NCBI GenBank assembly: GCA_040882505.1
Contig: JBBEBE010000002.1
Span: 62,001-126,000, forward strand
Length of the DNA stretch: 64,000 nucleotides
Direction: 5' to 3'
Source of the DNA: JBBEBE01 sp040882505
Lineage (GTDB): Bacteria > Bacteroidota > Rhodothermia > Balneolales > Balneolaceae
The position numbers and the translations under genes were made by a program. This document shows, piece by piece, positions 1 through 9,693 of this stretch (position 1 is the stretch's first letter; each line of letters starts with the position of its first letter). The notes beneath the pieces are model-generated. The model made no database searches. It saw nothing but the letters and a program-made list of their open reading frames with translations, and was not told the origin of the DNA.

Positions 1-546
1 ACCAAAAAAGCGAATGAGTTAATGGGGCATACTTATTCGCATCTTTTTGGAATCCCAACCACTGGGCTACGTTTTTTTACTGTCTATGGTCCGTGGGGTC
101 GACCAGACATGGCTCTCTTTTTATTCGTTAAAGCGATGCTTGAAGGAGAGACCATTGATGTCTACAATTTCGGGAAGATGAAAAGAGATTTCACATATGT
201 AACCGATATCACTGAAAGTATTGTACGATTGATTCCGAAACCACCGACAGGCAATCTTGACTGGGATAGTGATAATCCAGACCCATCATCTGCTCGTACA
301 CCTTATCAACTTTTTAATATTGGTAATAACAATCCAGTGGCATTGATGGATTTTATTGCTGAGATAGAGGATCAGTTGGGAGTAAAGGCAAAGAAGAATT
401 TGATGGAGATTCAACCTGGGGATGTACCAGCAACATGGGCGGATGTAAATGATCTTTTCGATTATATCGATTACAAGCCAAGTGTGGGGATTAAAGAGGG
501 TGTAGCGGCTTTTGTTGAGTGGTATCGATCTTATTACAATGTTTAG
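1..546 (+). CDS. UDP-glucuronate 4-epimerase-like SDR, C-terminal part (5' end outside window)
   Basis: The reading frame is open from base 1, so the gene starts before the window and only about the last 180 residues are seen. The protein begins with TKKANELMGHTYSHLFG, followed by TGLRFFTVYGPWGRPDMA, which is the hallmark of the extended short-chain dehydrogenases that epimerise UDP-glucuronate to UDP-galacturonate. The leading TKKAN should carry the lysine of the YxxxK catalytic pair, the tyrosine lying just outside. The later FNIGNNNPVALMDFI and the C-terminal GIKEGVAAFVEWYRSYY are typical of the family. It would supply a sugar nucleotide for the polysaccharide genes that follow. The DNA is AT-rich compared with the genes from 0.8 kb on. 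The exact substrate is not proven by sequence. Confidence 0.88.
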   Translation, partial: TKKANELMGHTYSHLFGIPTTGLRFFTVYGPWGRPDMALFLFVKAMLEGETIDVYNFGKMKRDFTYVTDITESIVRLIPKPPTGNLDWDSDNPDPSSARTPYQLFNIGNNNPVALMDFIAEIEDQLGVKAKKNLMEIQPGDVPATWADVNDLFDYIDYKPSVGIKEGVAAFVEWYRSYYNV

Positions 547-637
547 TTGTTTTTATGCACCCAGCGAAAGTGTGGAGCATTGATGATGAGAGAAAAGAAT
601 TATATTTGCCCTCAAATCCGGATTAAAACTTATCATA

Positions 638-2917
638 ATGCACCTTCGCAAACATTGTGTCTACACAATTCCGATTATTGCGATTCTGATCACCTCATGC
701 GCTTCTAGCAATCCGCAATTTATGATCAATAGTGAGGGGGATCTTCAACTTCTACTGAATAGCAATCAATCAGAAGGAAGTACACATATCGAAATCGTGG
801 ATGAGGTATGGAAGGCCTCCGGCGTCACCATTCCCCGCGACGTAACCCTTAAAGTCTCCCGAGGTGCTCGACTGGTAGTGGAAGAGGGAGATACTCTGGT
901 TTTCAATGGAGAGTTGATTGCCGGCAGTTATCCTGTCTTTGAAGGGGAAGGTGTTATGGTGGGTCGTCCATCAGTGACAGAGGTCCTTCCCCAATGGTTT
1001 GGCGCAGTCGGGGATGGGGAACATGACGATGCAGTGGCGATGCAGCGAGCTGCTGACTTGGCTGCACACTCTTCGGGAAAAACACTCTATGTGCCGGAAG
1101 GCACGTATCTCTTTGGCTCGGATATTGTCATCCGCTCGAATTTGGAGAACCACGGGTTGTGGGTAAAAGAGCTGGAGATTGATACGTCCCGAACTCGTTT
1201 CGACCTTTTTACCTACGTGGAAGCGCACTATCCGGTGAGTGACCCGACCATTACCTTCGCCTCGGATCACGAAGAAGTGCTATTGGATCCAACTCCTTTC
1301 ATCGGGCTTTCAGAGGGGGAGACGGTGCTCTCGGACTTTCGGGAGGTGGGAAGACTGGACGGAGAGGGTGCTATCGACCTGGAACAGGGCGGGACCCTTC
1401 GGCTCTACTCCAGTGATTTCTTCTCCTCGCGCAACAACGCCAAAGGCGATCAGTTCTACGAGCGCAATGATCTCTCCCGAATCGTGTCGGCCAGCGGTGA
1501 GCTCTACCCAGAATTGGCCTTCGATTACCCGGAACTTGAGAATATTCCCACCTGGCAAGAGGGGGTGGTCTACGAGAAGGGAGACTATGTAGCCCTGGAA
1601 GGAGAGATCTTCAAAGCGACATGGCCCAGTGGGTCGGGAACGCACTACGAACATGCCCATTTGGGTAAAGGGGAGGTGGGGTCGGTCCGACCCGACGGGT
1701 CGGGAATGAGTACGGTGCATCGATACGAATATGAGGACGGAACCGAGGACTCCATTGTGGTATGGCGAAAGGTGGTCATGGAAGCGGGATTTACTCCGCC
1801 CGACGTACCGGTTACTGTGGATGGGCTTCGTGTAGAGGTACAGCTCAAGAACAACGATGGAACCAACTACCGCTTGCACTCGAGTACCGTGAATGTCCGG
1901 AGAAGCAACATGACCTTTCGCGGGCTGCAGGTGAGCGTTCGTGACCGAGAGGCAACGGTCTCCAATCTGGTGAGTCTGCGCAATGTAGTCAACATCTCCT
2001 TCTATGATGGCTATGTTTCCGGGGCCACCTATACCGGACTGGGATACAATCTTCTGAATTTCAATGTGGCGGACATTCGTTACTACAATACGGTTTCGGT
2101 CAATGCGCGCAAGGGCATGGACGGGCGGCACGGAAAGAACATCACCATCCAGGGCGGCCTCTTCGGCGTCATTGACGATCACTACGGACGCAACTACACC
2201 GTTCGCGACGTGACGCTCACCGGGCAGTCAGTCACCATCCCCGGCTATACCACGCCCGAAGCTGACTTGCAGGCCTGGCACTTCCGGCCCATCCGCCCGC
2301 TCGGGATCACCGGAGCCAATGTTCATATCGAGAATGTTACTATCCAGGGTGGAGCTGGCGGGATCTTCTCTGCCCGCGGAGATATCGGGGATCTCTACGG
2401 ACGGGTGACCCTGCGGGACATCCGCGTCCTGGGCAACGAGGGGGATGTGCGTCTCTTTGCCCATTGGGTGAGTCCAGACTTTGATTTTTACTCCCCGGTT
2501 CGGGTGCCCGATCGGGTCCTCATCGAAAATGTCCATCTGAAGAACTCCGGACGGCTGGAGCTCATGGCGGGGCGAGGTTTTGCCCCTGGAAGTTACGGGC
2601 CGGTAACGGTTCGTGACAGTGCCCCGATCGGGGAGGTACTCACGACCAGTCGCCTTCTTTCTCTGGAGCAGTGCACACTGCAGGAATCCACTTTCGAATG
2701 GGGCGAAGCGCCCGGAAATCCCTCCGGTGTTCGTGGAGGCGAGCAGACCGTGGGTGTGGAAGGACGCCCATTGCTTCGACTGGTGGATTGCCGGGTTCAA
2801 GGCCCGATCGAGGGGCTATCTGAAGAGAATCTGCTTGAGTCACATAATCTCTGGTGGACAGGCGAGGGAGAACTCACGTTCCCGCTCGAGTTTCGAAACC
2901 AAGCGCTCTTCCAGTGA
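638..2917 (+). CDS. Lipoprotein with pectate-lyase-type right-handed beta-helix
   Basis: A 759-residue protein starting with a lipoprotein signal (hydrophobic 8-19, lipobox ITSC with Cys21). Around residues 117-150 it has QWFGAVGDGEHDD and then PEGTYLF, the N-cap signature of pectate_lyase_3 / GH28-like beta-helix proteins. After about residue 400 there are repeating short strand motifs (for example NVRRSNMTFRGL, ITIQGGLFGV, VHIENVTIQGGAGG) consistent with a parallel beta-helix. Such proteins bind or cleave acidic polysaccharides. In this position it may trim or anchor the surface polysaccharide made nearby, but no catalytic residues can be assigned. Base composition changes from AT-rich at the 5' end to GC-rich inside the gene. 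Its stop codon overlaps the proposed GTG start of the next gene. Confidence 0.75.
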   Translation: MHLRKHCVYTIPIIAILITSCASSNPQFMINSEGDLQLLLNSNQSEGSTHIEIVDEVWKASGVTIPRDVTLKVSRGARLVVEEGDTLVFNGELIAGSYPVFEGEGVMVGRPSVTEVLPQWFGAVGDGEHDDAVAMQRAADLAAHSSGKTLYVPEGTYLFGSDIVIRSNLENHGLWVKELEIDTSRTRFDLFTYVEAHYPVSDPTITFASDHEEVLLDPTPFIGLSEGETVLSDFREVGRLDGEGAIDLEQGGTLRLYSSDFFSSRNNAKGDQFYERNDLSRIVSASGELYPELAFDYPELENIPTWQEGVVYEKGDYVALEGEIFKATWPSGSGTHYEHAHLGKGEVGSVRPDGSGMSTVHRYEYEDGTEDSIVVWRKVVMEAGFTPPDVPVTVDGLRVEVQLKNNDGTNYRLHSSTVNVRRSNMTFRGLQVSVRDREATVSNLVSLRNVVNISFYDGYVSGATYTGLGYNLLNFNVADIRYYNTVSVNARKGMDGRHGKNITIQGGLFGVIDDHYGRNYTVRDVTLTGQSVTIPGYTTPEADLQAWHFRPIRPLGITGANVHIENVTIQGGAGGIFSARGDIGDLYGRVTLRDIRVLGNEGDVRLFAHWVSPDFDFYSPVRVPDRVLIENVHLKNSGRLELMAGRGFAPGSYGPVTVRDSAPIGEVLTTSRLLSLEQCTLQESTFEWGEAPGNPSGVRGGEQTVGVEGRPLLRLVDCRVQGPIEGLSEENLLESHNLWWTGEGELTFPLEFRNQALFQ

Positions 2918-4416
2918 GTTTGGGCGAGGAAAATATCCATATAGGTTCCGGCGGCGGCAGAGTTGGTGCTTGGCTCGCGTCCCGGATGATCAATGTGCTG
3001 AAGTCGATGAGTCCGGACCGAGTGGTGAGGGAGGCCCTTCAATTGCGTGATTTAGGAGATTTGTTGGAGATCGCCGGCCGAGCATGGCCCATCAACGATG
3101 CCGGGATCTGGATCCTGGGTTCCGGCAAAGCAGCCTTTCCGATGGCCCGCGCAGCCGTCGAGGTGCTCGGGGATCGAGTCCATGGTGGATTGATCATCAC
3201 ACCGGGAGCATCTGAGGAGAAGGATGATTCCGGTGTTGGGGATCCTTTGGGGCCCGTTCACGTTCGATATGCCGCCCACCCGCTGCCCGAAGAGCGAAAC
3301 ATGCGGGCCACTCGGGAACTTCTGGAGCTATGCCAACAAATCCCCGAAGGAGCACTCGTCATCTACCTGCTCTCCGGTGGCAGTTCTTCCCTTCTCTGCG
3401 CCCCTTTGGACGGGATCGTGGTCGGGGAGCTCCGCCAAGTACATCAAGCGCTACTCCGCTCGGGAGCTACTATCCACGAGATGAACCTTGTCCGCAGGGC
3501 ACTCTCGCAGGTGAAAGGCGGGCAGCTACTCCCCCGACTGTCTCACACCCGGTTGATCGACCTGGTCATCTCCGATGTGCCGGGTGACGAGCTCTCGGTC
3601 ATCGGGAGCGGGCCCACTACGCAGAGCCCCATCGAAACCGGGGAGGCCATTCGGCTGTTAAAACAGCGAGGGCTGTGGGATGCGTTGGGCTCTTCGGTTC
3701 GCAATGCTCTGGAAAGCTCCCTTCGCGAGCATGGTGAGAGTTGGCAGGTGAGCTCGACTCCCGTGGAGCACCAACAGGAAGTGGTGGCCAGCGCCGCTCG
3801 TCTGGCCCGGATGGTGGCCGAGAGCTTTCAGGATCGGGGTGGTGAGAAGGTGAAAGGAATGGCAGAGATTCGGGGTTGGGGTCAAGGGCCAATCGAGGTA
3901 AGTGTGGTCTCCGAGGCCTATCGGGAGCCGATTGGAGACGTGGCTTCCCGAATGGCTAGAGAGATCGTGGAGGCAGCTTGTGGGCAAACCGGTTCGGCCC
4001 GCCCAACATTACTCCTCTGGTTTGGAGAGTGCACCGTACAGGTGACCGGTTCGGGAAAGGGGGGACGCAATCAGGAGTTGGCCCTTCGCGTGGCACTTGA
4101 CGTGGAGCGTCTGAAGAACGAGTCTATTGAACGAAGATCCGGGGCCGAACGGAACCTTGCTCCTTGGACGCTGGTGAGCCTGGCGACCGACGGGGTAGAC
4201 GGGCCCACCGATTCGGCTGGCGGGGTCGTGCATGAAGGCACTCTTGAGTTGGCTAGTGAGCGAGGCGTGGATCTGGAGGCGACCCTTCGTGACAACGACG
4301 CCTGGAACGCGCTGGAGGCACTGGAGGCCCATATTCGCACCGGCCCGACGGGCCACAACTTGATGGATTTGCAAGCCGCATGGATTGGAGTTCCCCAAGT
4401 GCAGGAAATTGATTAG
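2914..4416 (+). CDS. Glycerate 2-kinase (DUF4147/MOFRL family)
   Basis: Predicted to phosphorylate D-glycerate at O2. Conserved blocks of the GckA/TtuD family are present in order: LGSGKAAFPMARA near the N-terminus, LLSGGSSSLL, HEMNLVRRALSQVKGGQL, LVISDVPGDELSVIGSGPT, then the MOFRL part VTGSGKGGRNQELAL, LATDGVDGPTDSAGG and GPTGHNLMDL at the C-terminus. The frame is open from 2854. I chose the GTG at 2914 because it overlaps the TGA of the beta-helix gene (GTGA), suggesting translational coupling, and gives about 500 residues. An ATG at 2986 (476 residues) is nearer to the usual family length and is a real alternative. A glycerate kinase inside a polysaccharide locus is unexpected; whether glycerate is a breakdown product or a decoration there is unknown. 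Confidence 0.85.
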   Translation: MSLGEENIHIGSGGGRVGAWLASRMINVLKSMSPDRVVREALQLRDLGDLLEIAGRAWPINDAGIWILGSGKAAFPMARAAVEVLGDRVHGGLIITPGASEEKDDSGVGDPLGPVHVRYAAHPLPEERNMRATRELLELCQQIPEGALVIYLLSGGSSSLLCAPLDGIVVGELRQVHQALLRSGATIHEMNLVRRALSQVKGGQLLPRLSHTRLIDLVISDVPGDELSVIGSGPTTQSPIETGEAIRLLKQRGLWDALGSSVRNALESSLREHGESWQVSSTPVEHQQEVVASAARLARMVAESFQDRGGEKVKGMAEIRGWGQGPIEVSVVSEAYREPIGDVASRMAREIVEAACGQTGSARPTLLLWFGECTVQVTGSGKGGRNQELALRVALDVERLKNESIERRSGAERNLAPWTLVSLATDGVDGPTDSAGGVVHEGTLELASERGVDLEATLRDNDAWNALEALEAHIRTGPTGHNLMDLQAAWIGVPQVQEID

Positions 4417-4454
4417 TTTCAGGGCTGATTCCATTCACAGACCCAAGACGACCC

Positions 4455-7007
4455 ATGATGAGTTCCTGTTTTCGATTTTTGCGACCCGTGTTTGCCACAT
4501 TGAGCTTGTTGGTTCTTCTGCTGTTTGCAACGCAGGCCCTGCAGGCGCAAAGTTTGAGCGACATTGATTTTCGAAACATCAACGTGAATCAGCTTTCGGA
4601 CGCGCAGTTGCAGCAGGCCAATCAGGAGATCCAGGATCGCGGGTTGTCCATGGAGCAGGTGGAGCAGTTGGCCATTTCGCGTGGGGCTCAGCCAGCCCAG
4701 GCGCGACAGCTTGTCTCCCGGTTGCGACAGATTCAGATGATGGGAACCGGAGAGGATTCTCAATCCCTGCAAAGGGAGCGTCCGACGGGAGAGACCCGGT
4801 TCGTCGGAGATTTGGACGGGGACCGAATGTTCGAGGCGCTCCCCGACTCTACAACACCCGATTCGCTCAAGATCTTTGGCATGGAGCTCTTTGGTCGGGT
4901 CTCCACCTCGTTTGAACCCTCCTTCAATGTTCCCACCCCGCAGGACTATCGTGTGGGCCCGGGCGATCAACTCGTGATCAACGTATGGGGGGCGGCGGAG
5001 CAGAACTACCAGCTACTGGTCGATGCCGAGGGGACCATTCGCGTAGACAACGTGGGCCCGATTCAGGTTTCCGGGATGACGATCGAGGAGGCCAACCAGA
5101 AGATCATCGATCGCCTTTCCGATATCTATTCCGGGTTGCGTCCCAATACGCCATCGGAGGCCAATACGTGGGCCCGGGTCAGTCTGGGCAATATCCGGAG
5201 CATTCGCGTGACGGTGACCGGCGAGGTGCAGCAGCCCGGCAGTTATACGGTCTCCTCTCTCTCGACGCTCTTTAATGCTCTCTATGCAGCGGGCGGACCC
5301 AACCGAAACGGAACGTTTCGACAGATTCGGGTTCTTCGTCGCGGGGAGCCGGTCCATACCTTTGACATGTATGATTTTCTCATTGACGGGGACCAGAGCG
5401 ATAACATCCGCTTGCGCGACGAGGACATTATTCAGGTGGGGCCCTATGAGAACCGTGTACACGCATGGGGAGAGACCAAGCGGGTCGGATTTTTCGAGAT
5501 GGTCGAAGGGGAGACCCTCTCGGATTTGATTGAGTATGTGGCCGGATTTACCGATGAGGCCTACACCCGTACGCTCACGCTCAACGGGATGACGCCCACC
5601 ATGCGGCGGATCAACACCGTGCTCTGGCCGGAAGGGGGAGAGGCCGAGATTCACAACGGAGACCGGTTGCAGGTGGGCCGGCTTCTGGAACGCTATGCCA
5701 ACAGGGTTTCAATAGCCGGAGCTGTTTTCCGGGCGGGTGATTACGAGCTTGCTCCCGGAATGACGCTCTACGATCTGATCAATGAAGCGGATGGATTGCG
5801 TGAAGATGCTTCTCTCCAGCGGGGTGTGATTGAGCGGTTTAACGACCGACTGGAGCCTCGCCTGATCTCCTTTAATGTGGAGCGGGTGTTGGAAGATCCC
5901 GCAACGTACGATATCGAGTTGCAGCGCGACGATCTGGTGCGGATCTCCTCCATTTTCGACCTGCGCGAAGAGTACACCGTGCGGGTAAGCGGGGCGGTCA
6001 ACGCGCCGCAGCAGTTTGAGTTTCGTAACGGAATGACGATCGAGGATATCATCTTCCGGGCAGACGGGTTCCGGGACAGCGCCGCTCCCTACCGGATCGA
6101 AGTGGCCCGTCGGGTAACCGGAAATGACGACCCGAACCAGCTCAAGATGGACCGGATTGCCGAGCGGATCGAGTTTCAGGTGGACGAAAACCTGACGTTT
6201 GAAGGAGACGAAGGCTCGTTCGAGCTTCGCCCGTTTGACCAGGTCTATGTGCGTTCGCAGCCCAACTACCAGGAGCAACGGACGGTCATTATTACTGGTG
6301 AGGTGCAGTATCCGGGGGAATATGTGATCTCCAGCCGGGATGCGCGATTGAGTGATTTGATTCAGTGGGCCGGCGGCCTTTCCGATTACGCCTATCCGGA
6401 AGGAGCCTCTCTGGACCGAATTCTGGAGATTACCAACGAGACGCAGGTGACGGAACTGGAAGGGCAGGCCATTGCCGGTGTCGGGAATAATCAGGGTGGT
6501 AATGCGGGCGAGACCCAACGGTTGCGGGAATCGCTCGGACGCGGGGAGCTTACCAGCGTCCAGGATACCGTCAATACTCCGGTCGGGATTCAGATGGCCG
6601 AGGCGCTGGGCGCCCCGCGATCCGGTTACGACTTGATCCTGGAACCGGGGGATGTGATTCATGTGCCGAAGGAACTACAGACCGTTCGAGTCGAAGGGGA
6701 GGTTCTGGCTCCCACCAGTGTGCGATACGACCCCTCTCGCAGCTTTGGCGACTACCTGAGTATGGCTGGCGGGATCACCGAGGATGCCCGGCGGCGGCGC
6801 GCCTACATCGTCTACGCCAACGGGGAGGTGGATCGTACCAAGTCATTCCTTTTCATTCGAAACAATCCATCAGTCGAGCCGGGGGCCACCATCATTGTAC
6901 CGGAAAAACCGATTATACGTACCTTGACACCACAGGAGCGAATCTCGCTCGCTTCAAGCATCGCCTCCACAGCGATTTTGTTTATTACGCTCTTGGACCG
7001 ACTTTAA
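4455..7007 (+). CDS. Wza-type polysaccharide export protein with multiple SLBB domains
   Basis: An 850-residue envelope protein with a signal peptide ending near ALQAQ. Residues about 160-235 form the Poly_export domain (DYRVGPGDQLVINVWG). At least five or six SLBB domains follow, recognisable by repeated VxGEVxxPGxY-type cores: VTGEVQQPGSYTV, SIAGAVFRAGDYEL, VSGAVNAPQQFEF, ITGEVQYPGEYVI and VEGEVLAPTSVRY. The C-terminus has one hydrophobic helix (SSIASTAILFITLLDRL), like the membrane-spanning end of Wza. It would form the periplasmic/outer-membrane conduit for capsule or exopolysaccharide. The many SLBB copies make it much longer than E. coli Wza (about 380 residues), as is common in Bacteroidota. 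Only 6 nt separate it from the VWA-Wzi fusion gene, so the two are probably cotranscribed. Confidence 0.92.
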   Translation: MMSSCFRFLRPVFATLSLLVLLLFATQALQAQSLSDIDFRNINVNQLSDAQLQQANQEIQDRGLSMEQVEQLAISRGAQPAQARQLVSRLRQIQMMGTGEDSQSLQRERPTGETRFVGDLDGDRMFEALPDSTTPDSLKIFGMELFGRVSTSFEPSFNVPTPQDYRVGPGDQLVINVWGAAEQNYQLLVDAEGTIRVDNVGPIQVSGMTIEEANQKIIDRLSDIYSGLRPNTPSEANTWARVSLGNIRSIRVTVTGEVQQPGSYTVSSLSTLFNALYAAGGPNRNGTFRQIRVLRRGEPVHTFDMYDFLIDGDQSDNIRLRDEDIIQVGPYENRVHAWGETKRVGFFEMVEGETLSDLIEYVAGFTDEAYTRTLTLNGMTPTMRRINTVLWPEGGEAEIHNGDRLQVGRLLERYANRVSIAGAVFRAGDYELAPGMTLYDLINEADGLREDASLQRGVIERFNDRLEPRLISFNVERVLEDPATYDIELQRDDLVRISSIFDLREEYTVRVSGAVNAPQQFEFRNGMTIEDIIFRADGFRDSAAPYRIEVARRVTGNDDPNQLKMDRIAERIEFQVDENLTFEGDEGSFELRPFDQVYVRSQPNYQEQRTVIITGEVQYPGEYVISSRDARLSDLIQWAGGLSDYAYPEGASLDRILEITNETQVTELEGQAIAGVGNNQGGNAGETQRLRESLGRGELTSVQDTVNTPVGIQMAEALGAPRSGYDLILEPGDVIHVPKELQTVRVEGEVLAPTSVRYDPSRSFGDYLSMAGGITEDARRRRAYIVYANGEVDRTKSFLFIRNNPSVEPGATIIVPEKPIIRTLTPQERISLASSIASTAILFITLLDRL

Positions 7008-7013
7008 GAGGAG

Positions 7014-9593
7014 ATGATCTGGCAGGCGAGCATCTGGCTCTGGTTGTTGCTGTTGGCTCCGTTGGTGGCCGGCTTGGGGGTGTGGGCCGGGGTCAAAAGG
7101 CGACGACGGTTGGGCCAAGCCGTAAGTGCGCGTCTTCAAACGAATCTTCGACAGAATATGTCTCCTCGCCTGCGTCGGGTTCGGCTCTCTCTTCTGCTTC
7201 TCGCGTTTTCATTCTTTGTGATTGCCTTGGCCGGGCCCTCTCTGGGCACCGAAGTGCGGGAGGTTGAGCAGCGCTCCCTGGAGATGATCGTGGCCCTGGA
7301 CCTCTCGCGCAGCATGCTGTCCGAGGATGTGGCCCCTTCACGTCTGGAGAAGGCCCGCTTCGAAATCCAGCGGCTCATCGAGCGCTCTCCCGGAGACCGG
7401 ATCGGGCTTATTGTCTTTACCGGGCAAGCGTTTCTGCAGAGCCCGATGACGAGCGACGCGAGCGCCCTACGGCTCTACCTTTCAACCTCCCATCCGGATC
7501 AGATGCCCGGCGGAACCACCCGGTTGAGGGAGGCCCTTTCACTGGCCTTGGAGACCTTTGAGCGACGTGACCAGACCGGCGACGCGGCGCGCGTACTGGT
7601 ACTGGTGTCCGACGGGGAGGATCAGGGCTCCGAGTGGCGGGCCCCGCTTCAAGAGCTTGCCTCTACGGGCGTACAGGTCTACGGGGTCGGAATTGGCACC
7701 GAAGCGGGCGGGCGCATCCCGGTCACCGACCCGGAGACCGGAGCTGTGGTTGGGTTTCAGCGGGACCGGGAGGGCCAGGAGGTGAACACCCGATTGGATA
7801 TCGGAACCCTGCGCGAAGTGGCCCGGGAGGGTGGAGGCGAGCTGGTTACCCTTACCCGGAGCGGGGACGGCGTGGACCCCTTGCTTGCCCGGTTGGGCGA
7901 GCTGGAGCGGGGGGAGGTCTCTGTCGAACAGTTTGCCGATTACGCCAATCGCTATCAGTGGTTGCTCTTGTCGGGACTTTTTCTGGCCGTTGTGGCGTTT
8001 CTGTTGCCCCGGCGAGCTCGTGTGGCCACGGGATCCGTCTGGTTGGTTTTGATCGGGTTCGGGTTTGTGAGCGTGGAGTGTGGTCTCGCACAATCCGGTT
8101 CCGATGTGTTGAATGGGGACCCGATCTCGGTGACCGACTCTCTCTCCGTGGGGTGGCACAGCGTACTGGGATCGGGGAGGGAGACCCCGTTTTGGCAGTC
8201 GCACAACCGTTTCGGCCGCGTGGATGAGGGCGGCCCGCAGACAGGCGGGCATGTGACGGTGATTCAATCCTCGCCAGGGCCTGGCCGTCTGGGTTGGAGT
8301 TGGGGAGGGACCGGCCTGGCGCGCTTCTCGGAGAGCTCCTCACTTTGGCTGCAGGAGGGGTGGGCGCGTGCGCGATATGGCTCCCTGCATCTGGAAGCCG
8401 GCCGGCGCGAACAGACCCTCGGGGAGACCGGGCCTTCTGCGCTGAGTTCCGGCTCTTTGGCACTGGGTCAAAACGCCACTCCGGTGCCCCGCGTCCTGCT
8501 CGCCATCCCGGAGTTTGCGCCCGTGCCCTGGACCCGGGGGTGGGTCTCCATCAAAGGGCGGTGGGGGCACGGCTGGCTGGGAAACGGGCGAGAGGTCTCC
8601 GGCAGCTACCTGCACGAGAAGGCGGGCTGGCTTCGGTTTGGCAAAGAGGAGGGTCTTCGCGCCTATGGCGGGATTGCCCACTTCGCTGTGTGGGGCGGAA
8701 CGGAGAGCGCTACGGGGCGGGCGTATCCCGACCACTTCTCCGACTACCTGCGGGTCATCACCGCGCAAGCGGGAGGCGATGACAGCCACGGCGTGGACCA
8801 GGTGAACACGCTGGGCGCCCACCAGGGGATCTGGGACGCCGGTATTCAGGTTGAGGATCCATCCGGGCGGGAGTGGCATCTCTACCACCAGCACCTGTTC
8901 TCCGACGGCTCCGGTCTGCTGTTTCGCAACCTGCGCGACGGGCTCTACGGCCTGTCGGTTGCGCGCCCCTTCGGGGAGAGGATTCCCTGGATCGATCACA
9001 TTCTCTACGAATTTCTGCACACGAAACACCAGACCGGGCCGGGGCCGACCGATCCCGTGGTCGGGGACAGCCCGCCTTTCTGCGCGCCGGTCAACCCCAA
9101 TTGCGGGTACCGCTACAACGGCCGGGACGACTACTACAACAACGAGGTCTATCGCGACGGGTGGGCCTACCACGGCCGCTCCATGGGCAGTCCCCTCTTT
9201 TTGACGCGCGGCCAGCTGAACCGCATCGACCCGACCATCGAAACCTACGATCCCCGCTATTTTGTAAGTACCCGTCAGGTCGCTCATCATCTGGGCCTGA
9301 AAGGGCGGGCGAGCCGGAATCTCTCCTGGCGTCTTCTGGCTACCCGCGTTTCGCACCACGGAACCTGGTGGGGACTCAACTTGGGAGACGTATGGGGAAG
9401 TCTGGACCCGGCACTGGACCCGGAAGTTTACTATTTTAATCCGCAGAGGGTTCAGTGGCACTGGCTGCTGGAGGGATCCTGGTCCCCGCCTGCGCAGGAG
9501 AGACTCACCATCGAGCTCTCCGCAGGACTGGATCATGGGGATCTGTTCGAGCGCGTGGGCCTGTCGGCCGGATTTGTCTGGGATTTGAGGTAG
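7014..9593 (+). CDS. Fusion protein: BatA/BatB-like VWA membrane protein joined to a Wzi-type capsule porin
   Basis: One uninterrupted 859-codon frame. Residues 1-331 look like a complete Bat aerotolerance protein: transmembrane helices at about 7-27 and 58-75, a von Willebrand A domain with MIDAS motif DLSRS (96-100) and later VSDGEDQGS, and a third helix at about 315-331. Residues 337-360 (VATGSVWLVLIGFGF up to GLAQ) resemble a second signal peptide. Residues 365-859 match capsule-assembly Wzi proteins of Bacteroidota: ETPFWQSHNRFGR, ILYEFLHTKHQTGPG, YRDGWAYHGRSMGSPLF, and a terminal strand ending in an aromatic-rich sequence. Wzi is an outer-membrane lectin-like porin that anchors capsule. 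An in-frame GTG at 8022 (V337) could start a separate Wzi protein. GAGGAG abuts the ATG directly. Bat and Wzi domains are normally separate proteins. Confidence 0.85.
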   Translation: MIWQASIWLWLLLLAPLVAGLGVWAGVKRRRRLGQAVSARLQTNLRQNMSPRLRRVRLSLLLLAFSFFVIALAGPSLGTEVREVEQRSLEMIVALDLSRSMLSEDVAPSRLEKARFEIQRLIERSPGDRIGLIVFTGQAFLQSPMTSDASALRLYLSTSHPDQMPGGTTRLREALSLALETFERRDQTGDAARVLVLVSDGEDQGSEWRAPLQELASTGVQVYGVGIGTEAGGRIPVTDPETGAVVGFQRDREGQEVNTRLDIGTLREVAREGGGELVTLTRSGDGVDPLLARLGELERGEVSVEQFADYANRYQWLLLSGLFLAVVAFLLPRRARVATGSVWLVLIGFGFVSVECGLAQSGSDVLNGDPISVTDSLSVGWHSVLGSGRETPFWQSHNRFGRVDEGGPQTGGHVTVIQSSPGPGRLGWSWGGTGLARFSESSSLWLQEGWARARYGSLHLEAGRREQTLGETGPSALSSGSLALGQNATPVPRVLLAIPEFAPVPWTRGWVSIKGRWGHGWLGNGREVSGSYLHEKAGWLRFGKEEGLRAYGGIAHFAVWGGTESATGRAYPDHFSDYLRVITAQAGGDDSHGVDQVNTLGAHQGIWDAGIQVEDPSGREWHLYHQHLFSDGSGLLFRNLRDGLYGLSVARPFGERIPWIDHILYEFLHTKHQTGPGPTDPVVGDSPPFCAPVNPNCGYRYNGRDDYYNNEVYRDGWAYHGRSMGSPLFLTRGQLNRIDPTIETYDPRYFVSTRQVAHHLGLKGRASRNLSWRLLATRVSHHGTWWGLNLGDVWGSLDPALDPEVYYFNPQRVQWHWLLEGSWSPPAQERLTIELSAGLDHGDLFERVGLSAGFVWDLR

Positions 9594-9693
9594 GCAGTCT
9601 TGCAGGAAGGGCGATTGCGGGGGGATTCGTGTTGGAACGGTACATGGCGATACGGTGCATGGTGGTTCATCCTGAAGAGAACATGAGGATTGC

